This document shows, piece after piece, positions 27,900 to 36,163 of a stretch of 64,000 nucleotides of DNA. Positions within the stretch are counted from its first letter, which is position 1, and each line of letters opens with the position of its first letter. The notes beneath the pieces are model-generated. The model ran no database searches. It was given only the letters and a program-made list of their open reading frames with translations, and had not been told where the DNA came from. A program made the position numbers and the translations under genes. This DNA is from Methylomonas sp. (lineage in GTDB: Bacteria; Pseudomonadota; Gammaproteobacteria; Methylococcales; Methylomonadaceae), in NCBI GenBank assembly GCA_002928965.1, contig PERU01000022.1, positions 1-64,000 of the forward strand, written 5' to 3'.

Positions 27900-27912
27900 T
27901 TAGGGTGTGGTA

Positions 27913-28260
27913 ATGAGTAAAATTATTGAAGAACTGGAAGCAGCACAGCTTAAAACAAACGTGCCGGAATTTGGTCCTGGTGATACCGTCGTTGTGCAGG
28001 TTCGCGTAGTGGAAGGTGCAAGGGAAAGGCTGCAGGCTTTCGAAGGTATAGTTATTGCCAAGCGTAACCGTGGCTTGAACTCTGCTTTCACAGTGAGAAA
28101 AATTTCTCATGGTGTAGGCGTTGAGCGTGTATTCCAAACACATAGTCCTTCAGTAGGCAGTATTGAAGTGAAACGCCGTGGTGATGTGCGTCGCGCCAAA
28201 CTGTATTACCTGCGTGATTTGACCGGTAAAGCAGCACGTATTAAAGAAAAACTTTCTTGA
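27913..28260 (+). CDS. rplS: 50S ribosomal protein L19
   Basis: A 115-residue bL19 at the 30S-50S interface. It shows [41 protein letters not shown] and the C-terminal [20 protein letters not shown]. The ATG at 27913 is chosen over a GTG two codons upstream because family members start MSKIIEELE. It is the last gene of the operon, followed by a strong terminator. Confidence 0.97.
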   Translation: MSKIIEELEAAQLKTNVPEFGPGDTVVVQVRVVEGARERLQAFEGIVIAKRNRGLNSAFTVRKISHGVGVERVFQTHSPSVGSIEVKRRGDVRRAKLYYLRDLTGKAARIKEKLS

Positions 28261-28301
28261 TTTAATACCTAAGCGGGTTCGGATGATTGACGAATCGGTT
28301 C

Positions 28302-28334
28302 AAAAAAAGGCAGCTGATTAGCTGCCTTTTTTTT
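28302..28334 (+). terminator. Intrinsic terminator of the rpsP-rplS operon
   Basis: AGGCAGCT and AGCTGCCT form an eight-base stem around GATT, preceded by a run of A and followed by eight T. The flanking A and T runs also make it usable in the opposite direction. Confidence 0.93.
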
Positions 28335-28355
28335 GTCCGCCATTCCGGAAGATTG

Positions 28356-28865
28356 ATGTCGATACAGATTAGTTGGGAAACTTCGATCAGTGGCGCACAG
28401 ACTTTCCATTATGTGCCGTTATTGGATGCTGAATTAGTAATGACTACAGTCCATGGGGTCATTACTGATTGTTCATGGCAGCTGCCTTGCCAAAACCAGC
28501 AATCTAAAAAATCGGCACTGGCCGATCAGGTGCAGCTTTATCTCATGGACCCTGAACGCAATCAATTAGCCGTCAGCCTTTATCGGCAGGGTACGGTATA
28601 TTCTCAAAAGGTTTGGGATATATTGCTGAATATTCCCTTTGGGCAGGTAATGAGTTATTCTGCGTTGGCACAGCAAATCGGCTCTGGACCTCGTGCAGTT
28701 GCGCAGGCCTGCCGAACCAATCCTTACGCCGGCATTATTCCCTGCCATCGTGTGGTTGCCAAATCAGGTGTTGGTGGTTTCATGGGGCAACGGCAAGGTC
28801 CTATGGTGCAACTAAAACGTGAATTGCTGGCTTATGAATATCGTGCAGCCATGAGCGCCCTATGA
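28356..28865 (+). CDS. ogt: Methylated-DNA--protein-cysteine methyltransferase
   Basis: A 169-residue suicide repair protein that takes methyl groups from O6-methylguanine. The active site PCHRV is present in GIIPCHRVVAKSGVGGFMG, preceded by the helix-turn-helix stretch GQVMSYSALAQQIGSGPRAVAQA. The N-terminal 70 residues are the poorly conserved ribonuclease-like domain. No Ada regulatory domain is attached. The start is set at ATG 28356; an upstream TTG frame runs through the rplS terminator and is rejected. It overlaps xerD by four bases (ATGA). Confidence 0.92.
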   Translation: MSIQISWETSISGAQTFHYVPLLDAELVMTTVHGVITDCSWQLPCQNQQSKKSALADQVQLYLMDPERNQLAVSLYRQGTVYSQKVWDILLNIPFGQVMSYSALAQQIGSGPRAVAQACRTNPYAGIIPCHRVVAKSGVGGFMGQRQGPMVQLKRELLAYEYRAAMSAL

Positions 28866-29749
28866 GCGAATCAGCAAATAGCATCGAAATTTTTTTGAAT
28901 GCTTTATGGCTTGAACATGGTTTAAGTGAAAATACCCTGGCGGCATACGGCAGTGATCTCACACAGTTTGATCAATGGCTGAAAGGCTCAAGCCTGCCAG
29001 AGGTCTGTGAAAACGATATAGGCTTGTTTTTGCTGTATCGACAAAAGCAAGGTAATAGCAGCCGCTCATCGGCTAGAATGTTATCGAGCTTGCGGAGGTT
29101 TTACGGTTATTTGTTACGAGAAAACCAAATCGCCACGGATCCCACCCTGTTAATAGATGCGCCACATATTGGCCGCTCACTACCGAGTTCACTGACTGAA
29201 GATGAAGTCGAGCAATTGTTGCAAGCTCCTGAAACGATTCACCCCCTTGGCTTAAGGGATAGAACGATGTTAGAGCTATTGTATGCTGCGGGTTTGCGCG
29301 TGTCTGAATTGGTGGAAATTACCTTTCAACAAATCAATTTTCGCCAAGGCTGTATTAGAATAACCGGCAAAGGCGAGAAAGAACGGCTGGTGCCGATAGG
29401 AGAGGAAGCAGTCGTTTGGCTGGAGCGCTATTTGGCGGGAGGCAGACAGGATATTTTGGCCAACAGACAAAGTGATTATTTATTTGTCACTGCCCGCGGC
29501 AGTTGCATGACGCGTCAGGCGTTCTGGCATATCATCAAGCGATACGCAAAGCAGGCTGGTATTGAAAAGCACTTGTCACCGCACACACTGCGACACGCTT
29601 TTGCCACACATTTGTTGAATCATGGCGCTGATTTACGTGTCGTACAGTTATTGTTGGGCCATTCAGATTTATCGACCACACAGATATACACGCATATTGC
29701 CCAGCATCGTCTTAAAGAGCTTCATACAAAATTTCATCCCAGAGGATAA
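28862..29749 (+). CDS. xerD: Tyrosine recombinase XerD
   Basis: A 295-residue site-specific recombinase that with XerC resolves chromosome dimers at dif. The N-terminal SAM-like core-binding domain covers about residues 5-90. The catalytic residues are visible: Arg in AAGLRVSEL, Lys in GKGEKERLVP, HTLRHAFATHLL, the second His in LLGHSDLSTT and the nucleophile Tyr in IYTHI. The sequence is closest in style to chromosomal XerD rather than a phage or integron integrase. It is coupled to ogt and followed by an LpxA-like gene three bases later. Confidence 0.93.
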   Translation: MSESANSIEIFLNALWLEHGLSENTLAAYGSDLTQFDQWLKGSSLPEVCENDIGLFLLYRQKQGNSSRSSARMLSSLRRFYGYLLRENQIATDPTLLIDAPHIGRSLPSSLTEDEVEQLLQAPETIHPLGLRDRTMLELLYAAGLRVSELVEITFQQINFRQGCIRITGKGEKERLVPIGEEAVVWLERYLAGGRQDILANRQSDYLFVTARGSCMTRQAFWHIIKRYAKQAGIEKHLSPHTLRHAFATHLLNHGADLRVVQLLLGHSDLSTTQIYTHIAQHRLKELHTKFHPRG

Positions 29750-29752
29750 TAC

Positions 29753-30529
29753 ATGACAGTACTTGTTCACCCATCAGCTTATATTGCGCCGGGTGCTAAA
29801 TTAGGTGCCAACATCAGTGTTGGTCCGTTTGCCGTCATTGAGGATGGTGCTGTGATTGGAGACAATAGCCAGATTGGTGCGCATGCTGTTGTTCACGGCA
29901 GGGTCAGAATGGGCCAAGGTAATGTTCTGCATCCGCATGCGGTGTTGGGTGGATTGCCTCAGGATTTGGGATTTGAACCACTCACTGAAACATGGCTGGA
30001 TATTGGCGACAACAATGCCTTTCGGGAAGGATTTACAGCGCATCGCGCTACTAAAAGCGGCCAATCAACCCGAATCGGTTCCGGCTGTTATTTCATGAAT
30101 AACAGCCATGTTGCTCATGATTGTAGCGTAGGCGATAACACTGTTTTTGCCAATAATGTCGCTATAGGTGGGCATGTGCATGTCGGTAATAATGTCTTCA
30201 TGGGCGGAGCTGTGGTAGTGCATCAATTCTGTCGTGTCGGTTCTTATGCCATTGTGCAGGGCACTACGGGCATCAATATGGATGTGATTCCGTTCATGTT
30301 GATAGGGGGGCGACCTGCTAAACATTACCGATTGAATATTGTTGGCCTAAGACGCGCGGGCATTGTAGGTGATAATTACAAAGTGTTGTCAAATGCCTTC
30401 CGGTTGTTAAAAAACAAAAAAAGCCTGGATGAGTTGCAAATTACCCAAGAACTGAAATACTTGAAAGACTGGTTGTCGGCAGAATCAAAACGAGGGCTGC
30501 ACGGTTTTGTCGATATTTCTAGCCAGTAA
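29753..30529 (+). CDS. LpxA-like acyl-ACP--sugar-nucleotide O-acyltransferase
   Basis: A 258-residue left-handed beta-helix protein with hexapeptide repeats through residue 190 and a helical C-terminus. The catalytic-type HVAHDC with His119 and His122 matches the LpxA active-site pair, and PQDLGFE resembles the Q-D-K/L-F/Y stretch of LpxA. It differs at EGFTAHRAT, where typical LpxA has REYVTINRGT. It stands with xerD, not in the lpxD-fabZ-lpxA-lpxB cluster, so it may be a second LpxA paralogue acting on a different nucleotide sugar, or the only LpxA relocated. Confidence 0.75.
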   Translation: MTVLVHPSAYIAPGAKLGANISVGPFAVIEDGAVIGDNSQIGAHAVVHGRVRMGQGNVLHPHAVLGGLPQDLGFEPLTETWLDIGDNNAFREGFTAHRATKSGQSTRIGSGCYFMNNSHVAHDCSVGDNTVFANNVAIGGHVHVGNNVFMGGAVVVHQFCRVGSYAIVQGTTGINMDVIPFMLIGGRPAKHYRLNIVGLRRAGIVGDNYKVLSNAFRLLKNKKSLDELQITQELKYLKDWLSAESKRGLHGFVDISSQ

Positions 30530-30610
30530 TCGCTAATTCACTGCTATTGTGACTCAATTCGCCCTATCAAATTTTAGCCATTAAATGCCTCTTGTAGACC
30601 TATACCCAGC

Positions 30611-31018
30611 ATGAAAATCCTTGTGATAGATAAAGATGATTTGATTTTGACGTGTCTGGCAACAGTCGATGCTGAATTGTTATGTCATCATGATGAAATT
30701 CAAGCATTGAATGCTGCCGATATGCAACAGCCAGCCTTGATTTTTCTGGACTACGGGTTACGCGGTAAAGAGACGCCAGACTTTATTCGGATGTTAACTG
30801 ATGTTGTTCCTGCGGCCCGTTTGGTAATTATCGGTGCACAGATCAAAGAGGATGAGGTTATCCAGTGCATGATAGCTGGTGCCAAAGGTTTCCAGGAACA
30901 GGCACAATTATCGTTTTATGCTGAGAGGTTGATCCAGGCAATTCTAAAAGGTGAAGCTTGGTTAAGCAGAAAAAGCGTAGCCAGATTAATTGACAGTATT
31001 CGCCTGCTGACAACCTGA
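30611..31018 (+). CDS. Degenerate receiver-domain protein without output domain
   Basis: A 135-residue NarL-like receiver. Acidic residues D7, D9 and D10 and a phosphoacceptor D47 in FLDYGL are present. The conserved Thr/Ser position is Gly (VIIGAQ) and the conserved Lys after AGAKGF is Gln (FQEQ). The tail ILKGEAWLSRKSVARLI looks like the linker that normally leads into a LuxR helix-turn-helix, which is missing. It may be a truncated regulator or a phosphate-independent partner protein. It converges on the TonB receptor gene with only three bases between the stops. Confidence 0.8.
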   Translation: MKILVIDKDDLILTCLATVDAELLCHHDEIQALNAADMQQPALIFLDYGLRGKETPDFIRMLTDVVPAARLVIIGAQIKEDEVIQCMIAGAKGFQEQAQLSFYAERLIQAILKGEAWLSRKSVARLIDSIRLLTT

Positions 31019-31021
31019 ATT

Positions 31022-33169
31022 TTAAAAATGCACGGACGCTTCAAAATAAAAGGTTTGCCCCATAATCGGTAAATTATTGGGGTAACCCGTTACTGCCGGC
31101 ATCCTGCCATTAGTGTCAAACAGGTTTCTAGCGGAAGCCGATAAGTCTAAATGGCCAAATAAACGTTTAGCGTTTAGTGTCAAGTCAATGGTTTGATAAT
31201 CCGGCAGCATTCGAGAGTCCCAGGGAGCGCTTAACCTCTGGCCGATCCAGTTTATTTGTGTCTGAATCTGCCATTTTGGCATAAAATTCCACGCCAGCGC
31301 GCTATACACATGATGCTCAGGGACGTTACTGACGCGACGTTCATTGTCCTTATTTAGTGCATATTGCCAAGCATAATTACCGCGTAAGTTCCAATCCGGC
31401 AGAAACTTCCAATCCCATTCAAATTCACTGCCATAGCCATTTTGTCCGGGGCGATTGCTGACAGTTAGCGAGGTATTGTTTTGGGTAATAAATTCGCCGC
31501 TGATTAAATCCGTTATGCTGTAGTGAAATAGATTGAGCGCTGTGCGTAGATTTTGGGATGGGTGATAATCGAAAGCCAATTCGGTTGTTTCTATGGTTTC
31601 GGGTTTTAAAGCGGCATTGCCAATAAAAAATGCGCTATTTTGCTGATATTGTTCCAGAAAGCTGGGGGCGCGGTAGGCCTGCCCGTACAGAATTTTACCG
31701 GTTAATTCAGACGTAATATCCCAAATCAGTGCCGCGCGAGGATTTAAAGTGCTGCCAAAATCCGAGTAATGGTCATAGCGTAAGCCGGTCGTCAAATGCC
31801 AATCTGTTGCGATTTGCCATTCATCCTGTAAGGCTACAGACCAAATGTCACGATGATGAGTGCCTATGAATGTGAATGGGGTATTGGTTAAGTCTTGCAG
31901 ACTGCCTGCCCGGTTAACTGCTGGAAGTGGGCTTAAAGTTGTGCCATCCAGAACACCTTGACCAAAATTTCGCGCCTCCGTCGTGTTCAATTCTTCGTAA
32001 CGGAAGCCGCTCACCATGCGCAAGATGTGATCAGCAAAGCCTTTATATATACCGGTCAACTCAAAAGTCGGCACTGTGTTGTTGATCCCTGTAACGAAGC
32101 GCATTCCTTCGGGAAAAAGTACGAATGGGGTAGTTGGGGTTATGTTTCTGGTTGCGTTACCCGTGGAGTCAATCGGTAAAATTGAGCCGGGCGGTGTGTT
32201 GTAGATATTGGCATTCACGTCCGTATGTAAAAAACTGGCATGTGCTTGTAGTTCCCAGTCTTCGAAGTCATCTTCAGTCGAGTAGCGAACATCCGCCAAA
32301 TAATGACTGCCATTGAGTGTCCCCAAATTATCCAGGGCACCGGCTGCGCCAGCCCGAAGCCCGGCATCGGCTTGATTAAAAGCCCAGAAGCCTAAGTCCC
32401 AATGTTTGCGTTGCAAGTTCAGATGACCATTCCAGCGTTCGTTCTGGGTTTGCATGGGGCCGGGAGCTGAGGAAAAGCCAGTGCCGGACAAGGCATCCGC
32501 GTCGATGATCCTGTCAGAATCGGCACCGTTGTGGCTGTATTGCAGGCTGGTAGCGACATCCCAGCCTTGCCAATGTCCGCCATATTGCCCCCAACTGCTT
32601 TTAGTATCGTTATTTCCGCCACGGGCGCCAATAGTTACGCCATCCAGATCGGCAGCTTTTTTAGTGACGATATTGATGACACCCGCGAAAGCGTCAGCGC
32701 CATACAGAGCAGATCCAGGTCCGCGAATCACTTCAATCCGTTGTATGTTTTCGACCGGAACGATCATGCCGGCCATATGTGTGCCTTGGTAAGGTACTGA
32801 GAAACGGGTGCCGTTCATCATTAGCAATACTTCGGAGTTGGTATCGTTGCGCATACCCCGCATGGAATAGCTGTAATCACCTGTGACAGGTTGGATAGTG
32901 GCGTGGATGCCGGGCACGGTTTCCAACACTTCATGCAATTCAGTTGCGCCCATGGTGGTGATTTGATCAGACGTGATAACACTGGTCACCGCCGCAGAAT
33001 GGGCTAACGATTTTGCTGTACCCGAGGCAATGCTAACCGAAATATTGGCTAGCTCGGCGGGCGATAATTCCATTAATTCGTCAAGCTCCTGTTGTGCATA
33101 AGCACTGTCTACGCAACTGAGTAACAAAACGTGTAGCCATAGTAGTTTGGGACGGTAACAGTATTGCAT
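31022..33169 (-). CDS. TonB-dependent outer membrane receptor
   Basis: A 715-residue receptor with a signal peptide (cleavage about AYAQQ), a short ELMELSPAELANISVSIASG extension, a plug domain (about 55-170) with the RGMRNDTNSEVLLMMNG and EVIRGPGSALYGADAFAGVINIVT signatures, and a 22-strand barrel ending in the aromatic FYFEASVHF. The LDELMELSPAEL-type N-terminus is typical of receptors found beside YfiR proteins. The ligand cannot be told. It is the last gene of yfiR-GGDEF/EAL-receptor; the ATG lies eight bases behind the preceding stop, and an upstream TTG overlaps that stop. Confidence 0.92.
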   Translation of the reverse strand: MQYCYRPKLLWLHVLLLSCVDSAYAQQELDELMELSPAELANISVSIASGTAKSLAHSAAVTSVITSDQITTMGATELHEVLETVPGIHATIQPVTGDYSYSMRGMRNDTNSEVLLMMNGTRFSVPYQGTHMAGMIVPVENIQRIEVIRGPGSALYGADAFAGVINIVTKKAADLDGVTIGARGGNNDTKSSWGQYGGHWQGWDVATSLQYSHNGADSDRIIDADALSGTGFSSAPGPMQTQNERWNGHLNLQRKHWDLGFWAFNQADAGLRAGAAGALDNLGTLNGSHYLADVRYSTEDDFEDWELQAHASFLHTDVNANIYNTPPGSILPIDSTGNATRNITPTTPFVLFPEGMRFVTGINNTVPTFELTGIYKGFADHILRMVSGFRYEELNTTEARNFGQGVLDGTTLSPLPAVNRAGSLQDLTNTPFTFIGTHHRDIWSVALQDEWQIATDWHLTTGLRYDHYSDFGSTLNPRAALIWDITSELTGKILYGQAYRAPSFLEQYQQNSAFFIGNAALKPETIETTELAFDYHPSQNLRTALNLFHYSITDLISGEFITQNNTSLTVSNRPGQNGYGSEFEWDWKFLPDWNLRGNYAWQYALNKDNERRVSNVPEHHVYSALAWNFMPKWQIQTQINWIGQRLSAPWDSRMLPDYQTIDLTLNAKRLFGHLDLSASARNLFDTNGRMPAVTGYPNNLPIMGQTFYFEASVHF

Positions 33170-33177
33170 GATGATTC

Positions 33178-35541
33178 TCAAAGCTCTCTTAACGGTATGG
33201 GCTTGGCGATTCCGTAGCCCTGAGCGTAATTCACACCCAATGTTTTCAGTAGTTCAAAGATGTTTTGGTTTTCAACGAATTCGGCAATGGTTTTTTTGTT
33301 CATGACATGACCCACTTCGTTGATGGCTTTCACCATGGTCCAGTCAATTTTGTCTTCCAGAATGTCTTTCACGAACAGGCCGTCAATCTTTAAAAAATCC
33401 ACCGGTAGATTTTTAAGATAAGCAAAAGAAGACAGGCCGCTACCAAAATCATCCAGCGAAAACAGGCAGCCTTTTCTGCGCAGTGAGTCGATAAACTGCT
33501 TGGCGTAGGACAAATTACTGATGGCGGCTGTTTCAGTGATTTCAAAACAGATTTTATAGGTGGGTATCTGCCATTTACGAAATTGCTTGCTGATGAAGTC
33601 CAGCATGGTCTCGTCGGATAACGACAAGCCTGACAGGTTGACCGAGCACAATTCCAGTCGTTCGATAAAGCCGGGTGTGGTACTTAAATATTCGAATAAG
33701 TTACTGATGACCCAGCGATCCAGTGCCGGGGCAATATTGTAGCGTTCAGCTGCCGGCAAGAATGCGCCCGGCGGGATGATATTACCCTGTTCATCACGAT
33801 AGCGCAGAAGGGTTTCAAAGTGTAAGCCTTCTTCGATATGTGAGTTGGGAACAATCAATTGGCCGTACAACTGGAAGCGGTTTTCTTCGATGCCCAAGCG
33901 GATTTTTTCCACCCACTGCATTTCACCTTGGCGCTCCGCCAACTCTTCATCCGTAGAACTAAAGACATGAATACGATTGCGACCCCTCTCTTTGGCGGCA
34001 TAACAGGCGGCATCGGCCTCTTTTAATATGTCCACTGCATTACCGCTGGTGCGATTGATGGGGGCAATACCGATACTGACACTGACACTGAAACTGCGGT
34101 TATCCCAGGCAAATTGAAAATCACAGATGGCCGAACGGAGTTTTTCACTGGTCAGCAAGGCTTGCTCTACATTGCAATGCGACATCAATATGCCAAACTC
34201 ATCGCCACCCAGCCTTGCCAGCACATCGGTTTTACGCACCTGCAGGCGTAATAACTCACCTAATTGCCGTAAAAGCTCGTCCCCTGCCAAATGCCCGCAA
34301 GTATCATTAACCACTTTAAATTGATCCAAATCCAGATAACACATGACATGCACACTGTTATCGGTCTGGGACTTTTCTACCAAGCTTTGGATGTATTCAT
34401 CAAATTGCCTGCGATTGGTCAGGCCGGTCAGTTCGTCATGACTGGCTTGGTAGGCAATGCGATCAGCCAGCCGGCGAGTTTCGGTGATGTCTTCGCACAC
34501 CAATAAAATGTGCTGATTGTTATAGGCAGTACTCACCAAACGGGCCGTTTCTCTGACCCAGATGACATTGCCGTTTTGACAGATCAGCCGCACGTCTTGT
34601 TTTTGTACCTGATCAGGATGTATTTCGCAGGCTTTGATAAAAGCCCGACTATCAGCCAAATCTTCTGGATGGGTAAAGTTGTAGATGGATATGCCCAACA
34701 ATTGCTGGACCGTTAAGCCGATTTGCTTGGCGCCAAACTGATTGACCGACTGAATTTGACCGTTCAAACTCAGATCGAACACCATGGTCGGATTATTGTC
34801 ATATAAAGCCTGGAAATTGTTTTTAAGTGCTAACAGGGCGTTATTTTTGCTTTCAATGGTTTCCAGCATGCTATTGAAAGAATCTACCAATATACCGATT
34901 TCATCTTCACTGTGTTTTTTAGCTCGCACCGAGTAATCATGGTTATGGCCAATTTTCTGGGCGGTTTTTGCCAGCAGGCTGATCGGCTTTGCAACCCGGC
35001 TCAGTAAGGGCATGATCATTAAAAACGAAGCAACCAAAGCGATAAACAACACTGTCAGCACCAAACCCACGAATTGCAGCTGTCTGACTAAAGCGCCCGT
35101 TAAATCCGCCTGAATCAGCACTCCGCCAATAGGCTCCTGATCCAACAGCATGGGCTGGTAAACACTTAAGGTCAGTTGATCCAGTTCACTATGCAGATTT
35201 TTTGAATGTTGCGGACAGAGTGAGTCAGTAATCGCCAACTCGGCGAACAGTTGACCTTGTTTGCCATACACGCAAGCATTTTTAAAATCAGGTAATTTGG
35301 CCAATGACGCTAAGTTTTCCTTGGCCAGTTGAGGGTCGTCGAACAACACAGCCGCTGTACTGCGATTGGCGATCAAATTGGCTGCGGCCATGAAATCTTC
35401 CATGGCTTTTTGTTTGACTTCGGTAACATTAGTGGCAAACAGGATCATAAACGCGAATAACATCGCGAATAAGCTGGACACCAACGTGATCAAAAACAGT
35501 TTGGATTTGATGGAAAAACGTGAGAACCAATAGTTACTCAT
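33178..35541 (-). CDS. Membrane GGDEF-EAL protein (CHASE8-HAMP-PAS)
   Basis: A 787-residue YfiN-like c-di-GMP enzyme. In order: TM helix (about 12-35), periplasmic CHASE8-type domain, second TM (about 155-180), HAMP (180-235), PAS (245-360), GGDEF (about 370-535) with LGGDEF and an RKTD I-site, and EAL (550-787). The EAL signature reads ETL, but the catalytic Glu remains and the metal-binding EITET, DDFGSGLSS and AEFVE segments look intact, so both activities are possible. The start is ATG 35541, six bases behind AGGAGG, overlapping yfiR by eight bases. In the YfiBNR system YfiR represses such a protein from the periplasm. Confidence 0.93.
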   Translation of the reverse strand: MSNYWFSRFSIKSKLFLITLVSSLFAMLFAFMILFATNVTEVKQKAMEDFMAAANLIANRSTAAVLFDDPQLAKENLASLAKLPDFKNACVYGKQGQLFAELAITDSLCPQHSKNLHSELDQLTLSVYQPMLLDQEPIGGVLIQADLTGALVRQLQFVGLVLTVLFIALVASFLMIMPLLSRVAKPISLLAKTAQKIGHNHDYSVRAKKHSEDEIGILVDSFNSMLETIESKNNALLALKNNFQALYDNNPTMVFDLSLNGQIQSVNQFGAKQIGLTVQQLLGISIYNFTHPEDLADSRAFIKACEIHPDQVQKQDVRLICQNGNVIWVRETARLVSTAYNNQHILLVCEDITETRRLADRIAYQASHDELTGLTNRRQFDEYIQSLVEKSQTDNSVHVMCYLDLDQFKVVNDTCGHLAGDELLRQLGELLRLQVRKTDVLARLGGDEFGILMSHCNVEQALLTSEKLRSAICDFQFAWDNRSFSVSVSIGIAPINRTSGNAVDILKEADAACYAAKERGRNRIHVFSSTDEELAERQGEMQWVEKIRLGIEENRFQLYGQLIVPNSHIEEGLHFETLLRYRDEQGNIIPPGAFLPAAERYNIAPALDRWVISNLFEYLSTTPGFIERLELCSVNLSGLSLSDETMLDFISKQFRKWQIPTYKICFEITETAAISNLSYAKQFIDSLRRKGCLFSLDDFGSGLSSFAYLKNLPVDFLKIDGLFVKDILEDKIDWTMVKAINEVGHVMNKKTIAEFVENQNIFELLKTLGVNYAQGYGIAKPIPLREL

Positions 35542-36109
35542 GTTCATCCTCCTCGACAATCGTCGATACTTCGATCAGCTTGGCGCTAATACTCAAGCCA
35601 CTCTGTTTCAATGCTTTCAGATTGATATGTAACTTAACTTTTTCCTGTTCCAGTGCAAAACCGATCATACCGCCAGATTCGGCAAAAAAAGGTTGGCTGC
35701 CAACGGTGAGTTTTTCCGATAAATTGCCAACCAACAAGGCATTGGCTACGGCAACATTCAGGTTGCTGTTTGGGGTGTCAAAATAAAGTATCTGGCAGTG
35801 ATTCGCCTGCTTGATAGTGTCATAACGGAAAATCCGAATCGGTTTGTCTTGTGCTGTTTTGGTTTCCAGGTTATCTAACAGACCACTAAAGGGGTCATTG
35901 CCAATCAGGCAGATATTAAAGGATTCGTTTTGAATGGGTGGCCAAGTTATAAACTTGGTGAAGTTATACAAATACGCTGCCTTGATTTTGTATTCCAGAC
36001 TTTCTTCAGCCTGCACAACCACCGTCGTCAGGCTAATTAGCAAGACTATTCGGCCGACGGCCGCAGTTAAAAATGCACTAAAGCCGTCCTGAGCGAACAA
36101 AGCCAACAC
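35534..36109 (-). CDS. yfiR: YfiR-family periplasmic regulator (DUF4154)
   Basis: A 191-residue exported protein: a hydrophobic signal segment (about 15-33, cleavage near VQAEE), then the DUF4154 domain with YKIKAAYLYNFTKFITWP, CLIGNDPF and the C-terminal ESGGMIGFALEQEKVKLHINLKA. Family knowledge: YfiR sits in the periplasm and inhibits the diguanylate cyclase YfiN until released by YfiB or redox change. Only one Cys pair candidate is present (ICLIGN and HCQILYF). The start is a GTG at 36109, with no better codon ahead of the signal segment. It leads the operon with the GGDEF-EAL gene, overlapping it by eight bases. Confidence 0.9.
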   Translation of the reverse strand: MLALFAQDGFSAFLTAAVGRIVLLISLTTVVVQAEESLEYKIKAAYLYNFTKFITWPPIQNESFNICLIGNDPFSGLLDNLETKTAQDKPIRIFRYDTIKQANHCQILYFDTPNSNLNVAVANALLVGNLSEKLTVGSQPFFAESGGMIGFALEQEKVKLHINLKALKQSGLSISAKLIEVSTIVEEDEHE

Positions 36110-36163
36110 CCAACCCTATCAGATGAAATCACCTGACAAGAATAGTTGAAGATTTTATTAAAG

